Shown here: in pieces, positions 32,152 to 41,282 of the stretch | Position numbering within the stretch: position 1 is the stretch's first letter | Layout of the letters: each line of letters begins with the position of its first letter | NCBI GenBank assembly: GCA_934486455.1 | Contig: CAKSPR010000004.1 | Span: forward strand, 1-64,000 | Source of the DNA: an uncultured Eubacteriales bacterium | GTDB taxonomy: Bacteria; Bacillota; Clostridia; Oscillospirales; Acutalibacteraceae | Direction of reading: 5' to 3' | DNA length: 64,000 bases | Translations under genes and position numbers: made by a program | The notes under the pieces: model-generated | What the model saw: only the letters and a program-made list of their open reading frames with translations | Told to the model about the DNA's origin: nothing | Database searches by the model: none

Positions 32152-33158
32152 ATGTCGTCCTTGGGGTCTTCGGGAATGACCTCGTTAAGGGCGGCGATGG
32201 CCACCTCGATCATGTCGTCCTCCGGCTCCTTTGTGGTAAGCCTCTGCACCCACAGTCCCGGTGCCGCAACGATTTTAGAAAGAAGGTTGTTGTGCTTTCC
32301 GCAAAAGCGGATGAGCTCATATCCGACGCCCATAATGAGCGGTATAAGCAGAATTTTAACGATTATCCACACCCATGTGACCGTTTTGAGGGCAGGGAAT
32401 ATTTTAAGCACAAGGCTTGAAACCAGTATGCTGACCACAAGCACAAGCACCAAAAAGGATGTTCCGCAGCGAGGGTGAAATCTTATCTGTTTTCTGACAT
32501 TTTCCACCGTCAGCGGCAAACCCTTTTCATAACAGAATATTGATTTGTGCTCGGCTCCGTGATACATATATGTTCGTTTGATGTCCTTCATAAGCGCTGT
32601 AAGGGCGATATATCCGAGGAAAATGATTATTTTAAGTACACCCTCAAAAACGCCCTTCCAGGAATCCAGCACGCCGTTTTCCACCGCCTTTACGGGGAAG
32701 GAGACCGCCGCCGAGGGGGTGACAATACCGTTTACAAGATTGAATATAACCGTCGGAAGCCACATAAAAAGCACAAGAGCAAGAGCCACGCCCAGCACCC
32801 CCGCCACGGCTCCCACCGCGGCCATGAGCTTTTCGCCGAACACCTTATAAAGCCAGCTGTCCTTGACTTCTTCGTCGTCCTCGTCTATTCCCAGCTTTTC
32901 GGCCGACTTCATAAGAGCCTTGTATCCCATAATAAGCGATTCGATCATATTTACCGAGCCTCTTATTATCGGCCATCCGAAGGGCTTGAATTTGTCTCTG
33001 ACATGCTTTTCGTGAAGCTGCTCGATGTCTATGGTCTTATCGGGCAGGCGGGTGGCCATGACAGTTTTGTGGGGTCCCTTCATCATTATTCCTTCAAGCA
33101 GGGCCTGACCCCCTATGGAGGTCATTTTGCAGCCCCTTTTATCGCTTTTATCGCTCAT
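32139..33158 (-). CDS. DUF1385 membrane protein
   Basis: A 339-residue membrane protein with the family N-terminus IGGQALLEGIMMKGP and the central YMYHGAEHKSIFCYEKG motif, whose His residues could bind metal. About four to five membrane segments are visible, at residues 110-140 and 170-280. The family is conserved next to prmC or prfA but has no firm function. It starts 13 bases after the histidine kinase gene and overlaps prmC by 13 bases. Confidence 0.9.
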   Translation of the reverse strand: MSDKSDKRGCKMTSIGGQALLEGIMMKGPHKTVMATRLPDKTIDIEQLHEKHVRDKFKPFGWPIIRGSVNMIESLIMGYKALMKSAEKLGIDEDDEEVKDSWLYKVFGEKLMAAVGAVAGVLGVALALVLFMWLPTVIFNLVNGIVTPSAAVSFPVKAVENGVLDSWKGVFEGVLKIIIFLGYIALTALMKDIKRTYMYHGAEHKSIFCYEKGLPLTVENVRKQIRFHPRCGTSFLVLVLVVSILVSSLVLKIFPALKTVTWVWIIVKILLIPLIMGVGYELIRFCGKHNNLLSKIVAAPGLWVQRLTTKEPEDDMIEVAIAALNEVIPEDPKDDIWGK

Positions 33159-33171
33159 TTTCTCTTTCCTT

Positions 33172-34611
33172 TCAGTTTTCGCTTCTTGGCTTTTGGGGAA
33201 GCATTATCGAAACGGTGGTGCCGATGTTTTCGGTACTTGATATTTCCAGCCTGCCTCCGTGGTTTTTAACGATTTCGTCGGCCAGAGCAAGCCCTATTCC
33301 CGAGCCTCTGACCGATCCCTCGGCTTTGTAGAATTTTTGCTTGACCTTGTCGAGATCGGCCTCGGGTATGCCTCTGCCGTTGTCGCTGACCATAATGAGA
33401 ACATAGCCGATCTCTTCCTTTACATCAACAAGAATATGGCCTCCCGCCGATGTATATTTTAATGCGTTGCTTATTATGTTTACGAAAACCTGCTGCATAC
33501 GACCCGCGTCGGCCACAACGGTGGGCATTGATTCAGGCTCGGTATATTCGAGAAAAACTCCCTGCTTTTTGGCGGTGTCGGTAAGGGTCATGACCGCTTC
33601 GGACACCTCGGCCACAATGTCGCAGGATTCCATATTATATTTAAGATTTCCGCTTTGCATTCTCGAAAAATCGAGAAGATCCTCAACAATGACCGAAAGC
33701 CGCTCGGCCTCGCTGATTATAACGTCGATTCCCTTTTTGGTTATGGTGGGATCGTCGATTGACGAAAGCACCGTTTCTCCCCACCCCTTAATGGCGGTAA
33801 GCGGAGTACGAAGCTCGTGGGACACCGAGGAAATAAACTCGTTTTTCATTTTTTCGGTCGAGCCGAGCTCGCTTGCCATATAGTTTATGGTTTCGCCGAG
33901 CCTGCTTATTTCGTCGTCCTTCGGGTTTTCCGAAGGCTCTATCCTCGCGTCGAAATCTCCCGCCGCGATCTGGCGGGCGGTCTTGTTTATCCCGGCTATG
34001 GGATTAACTATGGAGCGTATAAAGTATGTCCCCGAAAAAACCATGACAAGGAACATGACAAGCCCCACCCCGATACCGATGAGCACGATAATGGTATATT
34101 GCCTTGATGTATCCGAAAGGGATACAATTATCCGCACGGCGCCGAGGGTTATGTCGTCGCTTTGCTTGGATTTTATGGCGGTGGCGGCGGTCATGACCTC
34201 CTCGCCGCTGGAAAGGCGCCCCTGTTTCAGGGTCACTCCGCCGAGATCTGTCCCCACCCCGTCGTAGCTTTCGTTTTTATCGGGTAAAAATCCGTTTGTG
34301 GACATGATGACATTTCCGCTCGGTCCGATTATCTGAACCTCCATTTTATCCCGCTCGTTAAAGCCCTCGACATACTGGCGGGCGCCAAGCTCGAAATCGG
34401 AATATGAGCCGGCCGAATAGGAGGAAAAGGAGGCGGTTATGGCCGACATTTTATTTTCGAGGTATTGCCTGACGGTGGAAAAATAATATTCGTGAACGGC
34501 AAAGATAAAAACCGTCTCGGCCACCGCGATGGTTGCGGCTACCACGCTTAAAATGTTGATTGCCCAGCGCCGAGCAAGTCCCTGCTGCTTGGGCTTTTTT
34601 ATTTTTCTCAT
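33172..34611 (-). CDS. Sensor histidine kinase
   Basis: A 479-residue membrane kinase. Membrane segments near residues 15-38 and 175-198 enclose an extracytoplasmic sensor of about 135 residues. A HAMP linker follows (IVNPIAGINKTARQIAAGDF), then HisKA with phospho-acceptor His265 in SVSHELRTPLTAIKGW, and HATPase_c motifs NALKYTSAGG, SDNGRGIP and GSGIGLALADEIV. There is no PAS domain, unlike classical WalK. GAAGGGAG precedes the ATG. It pairs with the response regulator upstream, 168 bases away. The signal is unknown. Confidence 0.93.
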   Translation of the reverse strand: MRKIKKPKQQGLARRWAINILSVVAATIAVAETVFIFAVHEYYFSTVRQYLENKMSAITASFSSYSAGSYSDFELGARQYVEGFNERDKMEVQIIGPSGNVIMSTNGFLPDKNESYDGVGTDLGGVTLKQGRLSSGEEVMTAATAIKSKQSDDITLGAVRIIVSLSDTSRQYTIIVLIGIGVGLVMFLVMVFSGTYFIRSIVNPIAGINKTARQIAAGDFDARIEPSENPKDDEISRLGETINYMASELGSTEKMKNEFISSVSHELRTPLTAIKGWGETVLSSIDDPTITKKGIDVIISEAERLSVIVEDLLDFSRMQSGNLKYNMESCDIVAEVSEAVMTLTDTAKKQGVFLEYTEPESMPTVVADAGRMQQVFVNIISNALKYTSAGGHILVDVKEEIGYVLIMVSDNGRGIPEADLDKVKQKFYKAEGSVRGSGIGLALADEIVKNHGGRLEISSTENIGTTVSIMLPQKPRSEN

Positions 34612-34779
34612 CCGCCGGACACTCCCTTCGCGTTTTTTGCGGGCTAAGCTTTTTGGTCAACGGCTTTTTCATAATGCTGCTCTCAGGCGCAGCGTCTCGT
34701 GCGTTGGGGCTGAGCTTTCAGACCTGCCGTCGGTCTGCATTTAAGAAGTCCCTGCGCCCTGCGCGGTCGGGTTTTCGGG

Positions 34780-35478
34780 TCAGCTTATCCACTTATATCC
34801 CCGTCCCCAAACGGTTATGATGTGTTTGGGCTCGGAGGGCTCCTGCTCGATCTTCATTCTAAGTCTTCTTATGTTTACATCGACGATCTTTTCCTCGCCG
34901 TAATATTCCGCTCCCCACACCTTTGCAAGTATCTTTGAGCGGTCTATGGGCTGGCCGTAATTTGAAAAGAGATATTCCATAATGTTAAACTCCACCTGGG
35001 TAAGCTCAATGCTCTTTCCCTCGGGTGTTTCAAGGCAGCGGCGGCGTATGTTAAGGGTATATTCGCCGTGGGTTATGCTGTCGGAAGAGCCGTCGTTCTT
35101 TGCAGAACTCACTCCCATTCTGCGGCAGAGAGAATTAACTCTTGCCACAAGCTCGGAGGGGCTGAAGGGCTTGGTCATATAATCGTCGGCGCCGCTTGAA
35201 AGGCCGCTTATCTTGTCGCTTTCCTGGGTGCGGGCGGTCAGCATGATAATGCCCACCCTGTCACTCTTGCTTCTCAGCCTTTTGCAAACCTCTATCCCGT
35301 CAATACCGGGAAGCATAAGGTCGAGAAGGGCAATGTCAAAGTCGCCCTGTTTTTCAAAAAGGGACACAGCCTCTTCGCCGGTGGCAGCTTCGGCAACCTC
35401 AAAGCCTGACTTTTGAAGATTTAAAACCACAAATTCCCTTATGGCCGCCTCATCTTCACACACAAGAATTTTTCTCAT
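34780..35478 (-). CDS. OmpR-family response regulator
   Basis: A 232-residue two-domain regulator. The receiver has acidic pocket residues Glu8 and Asp9, phospho-acceptor Asp53 (LLDLMLPG) and Lys in MTKPF. The DNA-binding domain has a winged helix with recognition segment EKIVDVNIRRLRMKIE, similar to the WalR/PhoP group. AAGGAG precedes the ATG. It forms a pair with the downstream kinase. Its targets are unknown; two WalR-like boxes in the window make a wall-related regulon worth testing. Confidence 0.93.
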   Translation of the reverse strand: MRKILVCEDEAAIREFVVLNLQKSGFEVAEAATGEEAVSLFEKQGDFDIALLDLMLPGIDGIEVCKRLRSKSDRVGIIMLTARTQESDKISGLSSGADDYMTKPFSPSELVARVNSLCRRMGVSSAKNDGSSDSITHGEYTLNIRRRCLETPEGKSIELTQVEFNIMEYLFSNYGQPIDRSKILAKVWGAEYYGEEKIVDVNIRRLRMKIEQEPSEPKHIITVWGRGYKWIS

Positions 35479-35629
35479 AATTAGCTCCTTAATAAATCAA
35501 CAATAGATCGGTAAAATATGTCCTTATAATCGCATGGATATATCTGTCTGAAACGCGGCGGTCGCAGCTTTGCAAAGACCCGCCGTCTTTAGCTTCCGAT
35601 GCGTGCGGGTGAAAGCCGAGCCTCGGGCG

Positions 35630-36985
35630 TCAGTCGACAATAAATTTGAATTTTGCCTTCAGCTGTTCGTATGTCACCGAATATTCGCCGCTGTAGTCGG
35701 TAAATTTAACCGCGAAGGTCCTGTTGTCCGAAACGGCAAGGGCGATATACCCCACCGTCGAAACCTCCTCGGAATTTTCCGATTCCGGGGCGTTTTGACC
35801 GTTTTCTCCCGAAAATTTATCCGAATCGAATATGGCTATGCGGAAAATTTCGCTTCCGGCCGTTTTGCTTTGACTGTTCCACCTGCAAAAAACCGCCGTT
35901 CCCTTTTCGGAGTCGAAAATTACCGTAACTCCGTCCTTCCAGGACTCGTCGAGGATAAGATAATATCCTTCGCTCGTACAATACCAGGCCGACATAACGC
36001 TTTTAAACTCTTTTCCGTCATAATACGACCAATCGGTATAAAATCCCGCCCCGCCGACAAGGTTATATCCCGCAATGGGCTTTGCAAGGGGGATGTCGAT
36101 CTTTCCGTCGCCGTTTACGTCCTTACACCTTCTGCCGCTTCGTCTGGCGGTGAAGGTGTTTTGGGCATATTCCCCCTCCGCGAAGGGATTGAAAAGAGCG
36201 CCGTTTTCGTAGTATATAAGCTCGGTTATCATAACATCGGAGGATTTAAGCCCGTCGAGATATACGGCCGTTTTTCCTCCCGTTTCCGAGGCGATAATGT
36301 TGACATATTCGGTGACTCCGCCGTCCAGCATAATGCTCGACTCGGTTTTAAAGGTGTTGTTTTCAAAATCGTTAAAGGTGAGACTGGCTTTTTTGCTTTG
36401 AGAGTCGATGACCGCAATTCCCACATCGTCCCGTCCGTTGTTGTCTATGTCGCAAATGACAAAGGCATTGTAGGTTTCGTCGGCGCGCTGTACAAGTCCG
36501 CCGCCCTCCATTTTATAAATGATCAGCTGATTTGTTTTTGCGGTGGAGATTTGCCAGCCGGTAATTATCTCATAGGCTCCGTCCAGGTCGAGATCGGAAA
36601 TTTCGGCCTCGATAAGCTCTCTGCCCACGGGATTGAGATCCTGCACCGATTTCCAGTTTCCGTTTTCCCATGAAAGGAGATTCATTCTTGTGACCGCGCT
36701 TTCGCCCTTTTTCTGATAAAAGGCCAGCACCTCGTCCTTTCCGTTTCCGTCGAAATCTCCCGAGCAAAAGGCCGAATGGTTAGCACCGACCTTGGGATAT
36801 TTAAGCACAATATCGTTTCCGACTGCCTGCTCGAGCGCCTTTTGAACGCCGGCATAATATCCGGTGGCTCCCGGCGCCTTTATGGTATCCTCCGGCGAAA
36901 AGCCCTTCATACTGCACCCCGAAAGAAGCACAAGGGCAACCGCTGCCGCGCAGAGCTTCAGTACCTTTTCAATTGTCTGTCTCAT
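35630..36985 (-). CDS. VCBS/FG-GAP-like lipoprotein
   Basis: The signal peptide ends in LLSGC with the lipidated Cys24, so the protein is exported and membrane-anchored. The 427-residue mature part contains repeated Asp-rich loops of the FG-GAP/VCBS type (GDFDGNGKDEV, DLDLDGAYEI, CDIDNNGRDDV, DVNGDGKIDI), suggesting a beta-propeller with bound calcium. Such proteins often act in adhesion or as sensor partners. AAAGGAGA precedes the ATG. Its position directly upstream of the two-component genes suggests, but does not show, a role in that signalling path. Confidence 0.82.
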   Translation of the reverse strand: MRQTIEKVLKLCAAAVALVLLSGCSMKGFSPEDTIKAPGATGYYAGVQKALEQAVGNDIVLKYPKVGANHSAFCSGDFDGNGKDEVLAFYQKKGESAVTRMNLLSWENGNWKSVQDLNPVGRELIEAEISDLDLDGAYEIITGWQISTAKTNQLIIYKMEGGGLVQRADETYNAFVICDIDNNGRDDVGIAVIDSQSKKASLTFNDFENNTFKTESSIMLDGGVTEYVNIIASETGGKTAVYLDGLKSSDVMITELIYYENGALFNPFAEGEYAQNTFTARRSGRRCKDVNGDGKIDIPLAKPIAGYNLVGGAGFYTDWSYYDGKEFKSVMSAWYCTSEGYYLILDESWKDGVTVIFDSEKGTAVFCRWNSQSKTAGSEIFRIAIFDSDKFSGENGQNAPESENSEEVSTVGYIALAVSDNRTFAVKFTDYSGEYSVTYEQLKAKFKFIVD

Positions 36986-37094
36986 TGCCCGTCGTCTCCT
37001 TTCCCCGATTTTGTTAATTCAATCTGTCGGCTGCTCACCCGATATTCCTGACGGGCAAGCCTCCTCCGTTTAATCGGTCTGCCGTTTTGTCGGG

Positions 37095-38465
37095 TTAATC
37101 GGTACACACATTGTCGGTGTTTATCCTTTGTATGTCGCCCTCACCGCTTATAAGCCTGTCAAGGCCGTCGGCGTCGATGTCGAAAAGGTCGAGCTTTTTG
37201 ATTTTAACGCCGTCAAGCAGCTTTATGAGATTTCCGCCCTTCACATCCGTCCTGACAATGTTGACATTTCTCAGACACAGGCGGTTTATATTGCTGTGCT
37301 TTATCTCCACAAAGCTCATTTCCCCAAGCTCTTTACAGTCCTTTTGATTCTGCAGAACCTCCAGACCGTCCAAAAGCAAACTGCCCACCTCGGTTTTGTT
37401 GTGCTCGCCCACATGGGCGTCGTCCTCGGCCTGCCAGCCGAGCTGTATAAGCGCTCTGGCATCGTTTGGCCTAACCGAATAGATGTTTCTGAGGGTTATG
37501 TGGTCAATGTGTCCGCCGAGACGGAAAAGGAAGTTGTCGGTGTATGTGTAATCCACCTCGGTTTGATGAAGGTTTACGGTGTCAAAAATTATATCCCCGT
37601 ATCCTCCCCTTTTTGTTACCCCGTCGGGGAAAAAGGGATTGATGAAAAATCCGAAGGAGCGATAGGTTCCGTCAACATTTTTTACGGTCACGCGGTCGAG
37701 CCGTCCGTTTTTGTGTACGAGCAGTCTTATGCCCTGGTCGGCGTCCTCAAGATGAATTCCGTCTATCATGACATCGGAAATATCGGAAACTCCGTCGGCC
37801 TCATCGGGAGCGATTGCCAAAAAGTCGTCTCCCGCGTTTCCGCTGAGATTATGTATGTTAAGATACCTTCCCGGGCCGAAGAAATGAAATCCGTCCTGAT
37901 TCTGATAGTGCTCCTTATGGGGCAGGGAAATATGCACGCTGTCGATGTTAACCCGCTCCCAGTTGACAAAAAGGCCGGTAAAGGTTCTCTGGTCGATTAT
38001 GTTTACATCGCGAATAAGCAGGTTTCTTATTCCCACAAACCAAAAGGCCACGGTGAAATCGCACCCGCCCTCGGGACGGGGCACATCGTGCTTCTGCCCT
38101 CTGCAATTGTGGTTGTATGTTCCGCCTACAAGGCTGATGTTCTGATCCTCAATATCGTCGTAGGAATATTTGCCGTCGGCATGCCGCTTTGTCATATTGG
38201 CATTGGAAACTATGGCGCAGTCCGAGCCGTCGGCAAGGAAAAAACCGCAGGAGGATGTCGGACACTCTATGACCGTATCCGAATAAACCTTTATCCCGGT
38301 TATAAGAGCCGCTCCGTCCACAACAAGGTGTACTCCCACCCCGTCTTTTTGCGCCATGTCAAGTATTTTCTGTATGGCGGCGGTATCGTCGGTTCCCCCG
38401 CCGCTGTGCACATCGCTGTCGAGTACGGCGCCGCACTGACTTGCCACATATTTTTTCACTGTCAC
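37095..38465 (-). CDS. GH28-like right-handed beta-helix protein
   Basis: The 456 residues fold as a pectin-lyase-like beta-helix by pattern (many short I/V-rich strands with Asn ladders). The N-terminus resembles GH28 entry strands (GGTDDTAAIQKILDMA). The NQDGFHF and GNAGDDFLAI motifs match the GH28 carboxylate pattern NxD/DD, so a polygalacturonase-like hydrolase is the best guess. The later HG motif is not evident, so activity is uncertain. No signal peptide is seen, which is unusual for a pectinase and suggests an intracellular oligosaccharide substrate. The GTG start follows AGGTGA. It lies eight bases after ymdB. Confidence 0.68.
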   Translation of the reverse strand: MTVKKYVASQCGAVLDSDVHSGGGTDDTAAIQKILDMAQKDGVGVHLVVDGAALITGIKVYSDTVIECPTSSCGFFLADGSDCAIVSNANMTKRHADGKYSYDDIEDQNISLVGGTYNHNCRGQKHDVPRPEGGCDFTVAFWFVGIRNLLIRDVNIIDQRTFTGLFVNWERVNIDSVHISLPHKEHYQNQDGFHFFGPGRYLNIHNLSGNAGDDFLAIAPDEADGVSDISDVMIDGIHLEDADQGIRLLVHKNGRLDRVTVKNVDGTYRSFGFFINPFFPDGVTKRGGYGDIIFDTVNLHQTEVDYTYTDNFLFRLGGHIDHITLRNIYSVRPNDARALIQLGWQAEDDAHVGEHNKTEVGSLLLDGLEVLQNQKDCKELGEMSFVEIKHSNINRLCLRNVNIVRTDVKGGNLIKLLDGVKIKKLDLFDIDADGLDRLISGEGDIQRINTDNVCTD

Positions 38466-38473
38466 AAAATCAC

Positions 38474-39253
38474 CTATCTGATAATAATTTGCTCTGCCTG
38501 CAAGGCCTTTCCGCTCGCCTTGTCGACCTCAAAAACCGTTCCGCACAAAAAGCATTCTCCGTCGGCCGTTAAAAATCTTGCGGGAAGCTTATCCTTCATC
38601 ATGGCCACGGTAAGCTCCGCCTTCACACCAAGCACCGAGTCTTCGGGCCCGGTCATTCCGAGATCGGAAATGCAGACGGTTCCGTTTTTTGTGACCCTGA
38701 GGTCGGCGGTGGGGACATGGGTGTGTGTCCCCAAAAGAGCGGTCACCCTCCCGTCGAGATAATGGGCGAGAGAAAGCTTTTCCCCGGTAGCCTCGGCATG
38801 AAAATCCACGATTTTTATTTTGCAGCCCTGTCGGTCGGCCAGCTTTATCATACGGTCGGCAGTGTCAAAGGGCGATTCGAGGGTGGGGGACATATAAACC
38901 TGCCCCATAATGCTTATGATCGCCGCCTTGTATGAGCCCTTGTCGACGACGCACATTCCGCATCCCGGGGCACTGTCCGGATAATTGGCCGGCCTTATGC
39001 AAAAGGGCGAAGAGGCTAAATAGTCGTATATTTCCCTTCTTCGAAAGGTGTGGTTGCCGCCGGTGATAACATCGGCGCCGCTTGCGAAAATATGGTCGGC
39101 GGAAAACGGGGTTATACCGTTCCCTTCGGCGGAATTTTCTCCGTTAACGACGGTAATGTCGATGCCGTACCTTTTTTTGAGGGCAGGCAGCCTTTTCCTT
39201 AAAAATTCACAGCCCGGTTTTCCCACAACGTCGCCCACGGCCAATATTTTCAC
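38474..39253 (-). CDS. ymdB: YmdB-family metallophosphoesterase
   Basis: YmdB-type phosphoesterases hydrolyse 2',3'-cyclic nucleotides and influence RNA turnover and multicellular behaviour in Bacillus. The 259 residues show the metal-binding order KILAVGDVVGKPG, VVNGENSAEGNGIT, GGNHTF, DFHAEATGEK and GTHTHVPTAD. I chose the GTG at 39253, eight bases after GGGAGG; a GTG three codons upstream overlaps that site. In Bacillus the gene follows rny, which is absent here. Instead it leads a long same-strand block. Confidence 0.92.
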   Translation of the reverse strand: MKILAVGDVVGKPGCEFLRKRLPALKKRYGIDITVVNGENSAEGNGITPFSADHIFASGADVITGGNHTFRRREIYDYLASSPFCIRPANYPDSAPGCGMCVVDKGSYKAAIISIMGQVYMSPTLESPFDTADRMIKLADRQGCKIKIVDFHAEATGEKLSLAHYLDGRVTALLGTHTHVPTADLRVTKNGTVCISDLGMTGPEDSVLGVKAELTVAMMKDKLPARFLTADGECFLCGTVFEVDKASGKALQAEQIIIR

Positions 39254-39354
39254 TCCCGTCACCTCCCGAAAGGTTCCGCCGGGACGCCTGCGGAAATACG
39301 CTTGTTGGCACCGTCAAAACGCCGTCGGACACACTTATAGTATTATAGATTATC

Positions 39355-39383
39355 ATTATAACTCATTTACATTAAAAGGTCAA
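39355..39383 (-). promoter_or_regulatory. Promoter of ymdB
   Basis: On the minus strand, TTGACC (39378-39383), 17-bp spacer and perfect TATAAT (39355-39360). Confidence 0.8.
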
Positions 39384-39576
39384 TTGAAAACGGACAAAAA
39401 ATTAAAAAAACATAGGGTTTCAAAAAGGACAAATTTTCAGAGGATAACAGCCCCGAAGTCAAAAGAAAAAACACAAAAACCACGATTTTGAAAACGGACA
39501 AAACGCAGTCCCGAAGGACGCAAACCCCAACGCTTCGCGCCCCCGAAAAATCCAAAGCACTTCCCCGAAAAATCCG

Positions 39577-39610
39577 CAAAAAAAACACAGCCCGAAAAGG
39601 CTGTGTTTTT
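39577..39610 (-). terminator. Terminator of rpmB
   Basis: A perfect 12-bp stem (39581-39592 with 39599-39610, arms AAAAACACAGCC) with A/T runs on both sides, 17 bases past the rpmB stop. Confidence 0.87.
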
Positions 39611-39627
39611 CATGCAGTGCATAAAGG

Positions 39628-39816
39628 TTATATAGCTCTGGTTACCTTACCGGAACGCAGGCAACGGGTGCAGGCGTTGATCCGGCACGGAGTACCGTCC
39701 ACGATTGCCTTGACGCGCTGTACATTGGGCTTCCAAGCACGGTTGGATCTTCTGTGAGAGTGAGAAACCTTAATACCGAAGGTAACACCCTTGCCGCAAA
39801 TATCGCATTTTGCCAT
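39628..39816 (-). CDS. rpmB: 50S ribosomal protein L28
   Basis: A 62-residue basic protein starting MAKCDICGKGVTFGIKVSHS, the standard L28 N-terminus, with a second CTRCLRSG pair giving a zinc-binding four-cysteine form. GGAGGTG precedes the ATG at 39816. It is a single gene with its own promoter and terminator. Confidence 0.97.
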   Translation of the reverse strand: MAKCDICGKGVTFGIKVSHSHRRSNRAWKPNVQRVKAIVDGTPCRINACTRCLRSGKVTRAI

Positions 39817-39875
39817 ACTCTGCACCTCCTTAAACTTTCAAAAAAATTTCGTTGCAAAACAACATCGTGCAAACT

Positions 39876-39904
39876 ATAATAACAGACTTTAAGCAAAAAT
39901 GCAA
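39876..39904 (-). promoter_or_regulatory. Promoter of rpmB
   Basis: On the minus strand, TTGCAT (39899-39904), 17-bp spacer, TATTAT (39876-39881). Confidence 0.65.
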
Positions 39905-39922
39905 GTCTTTTTTTTATTTTTT

Positions 39923-41188
39923 TTACTCAAGACCGTTCATAACCAGCCCCGTGATGAGCTTGGGATAAAAATATGTGGATTTCTGAGGCATTTTTTCTCC
40001 GTCCAAGGCAACATTTTTTATCTCCTCCACCCTTGTGGGATTGAGTATAAAAGCACACTGAGCCGCCCCGCTGTCCACCGCCTGCTCGGCTTCACTTTCC
40101 GAGCGTGTGTAGGTGAGGTTTATCTGCTTCGCCATGTTTTCCCTGTCTATGCCCATGATCTTTTCGAGGACAAGCGAATGAAGGATGCTGACATCAAGAC
40201 TTCTGAGCGACTCGCTCCCCGCAAGAAGCTTTTCGGGAACGGCCGAAAGCTTTGAAACAAGCAGGTCGTAGCCGTCTGCGGTATAAAGCAAAAATGCCGC
40301 CTGTTTTTTCTCATATGCCGATTTAAGCCGACATTCGGCGTCTTCCTTTGAAAGATTTCTTGTTATATCAAAGCTCTGCTCGCAAAGAGAAAGAAGGCTT
40401 TCCCTGTCAAAGCGCTCAAGATCCCTGACGATTCTGTGGGTGGGAAGCACCAAAAGCCCGTCCTGCTCCATGTCGGCGAGGAACATCATGATATAGTCGG
40501 CGTTTTCGCTGTGCTTTCCGATTTGTTTCAGATAATCGCGATAGTTAAGCGCCGTTTCATATCTGTGGTGGCCGTCGGCGATGTAAAGCTTTTTGTCCTC
40601 GAAGCTTTTTTCAACCTCGCTTATAAAATCGCGGTCGGTAACAATCCAAAGCCTGTGTATAAGACCGTCTCTGTCCTTTGCCTCGACATCGGGGACACGC
40701 TCCTTCTGCCTCCTGCAAAGGCCGCTGACCTTTCCGCCGTCGAGATAAAGAGAATATACCTGGCTGAAGTTGCAGTTTGTGGCCTTCATAAGGTCAAAGC
40801 GATCCTGCTTGGCCTTTGAAAGCGTCTGCTCATGGGGAAGAACCACACCCTTGGAGAATTCCTCAAGTCCCACTCTCGCCACAAGTCCCGAGACGGTCAT
40901 TTTTCTGCCGTCGGCGGCAAACTCTATCTCGTATATGTAAAAGCCTGGCTGCCCGTCAAAAGCAAGCTTCCCCTGCTTTTTCAGTTCACCGAGCACCCTT
41001 GCCGCCTCGGCATAAGGGTCGGTTCCGTCCTTGGGCAGCTCAAGTCTTATTATGTTGCAGGGATTTTTCTCTATATACCGCCGCCGTTCGTCCTCGCTTA
41101 TGATGTCGTAGGGCGGGCAGATAAGCTCGCTTATATCTCCTGCCTTTTCGGTAAATCTCAGCCCTTTAAAAGCTTTTACGGTTGCCAT
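39923..41188 (-). CDS. DUF1015 family protein
   Basis: The 421 residues match DUF1015: the N-terminal KAFKGLRFT, the LICPPYDIISEDERRRYIEK motif, PHEQTLSKAKQDR and YIADGHHRYETALNYRD. The family is common in anaerobes and often lies near serine or amino-acid metabolism genes, but no activity is established. The conserved Asp/His pattern in ADGHHRYET could suggest a hydrolase or kinase-like role, which is speculation. There is no membrane segment. Confidence 0.88.
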   Translation of the reverse strand: MATVKAFKGLRFTEKAGDISELICPPYDIISEDERRRYIEKNPCNIIRLELPKDGTDPYAEAARVLGELKKQGKLAFDGQPGFYIYEIEFAADGRKMTVSGLVARVGLEEFSKGVVLPHEQTLSKAKQDRFDLMKATNCNFSQVYSLYLDGGKVSGLCRRQKERVPDVEAKDRDGLIHRLWIVTDRDFISEVEKSFEDKKLYIADGHHRYETALNYRDYLKQIGKHSENADYIMMFLADMEQDGLLVLPTHRIVRDLERFDRESLLSLCEQSFDITRNLSKEDAECRLKSAYEKKQAAFLLYTADGYDLLVSKLSAVPEKLLAGSESLRSLDVSILHSLVLEKIMGIDRENMAKQINLTYTRSESEAEQAVDSGAAQCAFILNPTRVEEIKNVALDGEKMPQKSTYFYPKLITGLVMNGLE

Positions 41189-41282
41189 ATTATCAAATCC
41201 TTTAGCTTTGGTTTTATGTTAAATAAGCTTTTTAAACTTAAAATTTTAAAATTCAATCCGCATGCTTTGCCAAGACCCGGCC

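Larger units (their letters stand above)
39254..39627. other. Gene-free stretch between ymdB and rpmB
   Basis: It contains the ymdB promoter and the rpmB terminator. Between them (about 39385-39575) lies A-rich low-complexity DNA with repeated CCCCGAAAAATCC-like words, similar in style to the T-rich block near 7.6 kb. No gene is credible there. Confidence 0.6.

Noticed and set aside
37128..38762. A 544-codon plus-strand open frame opposite the GH28-like gene and ymdB
   Set aside because: It spans two sense genes and their junction, and reads as an antisense shadow of them.
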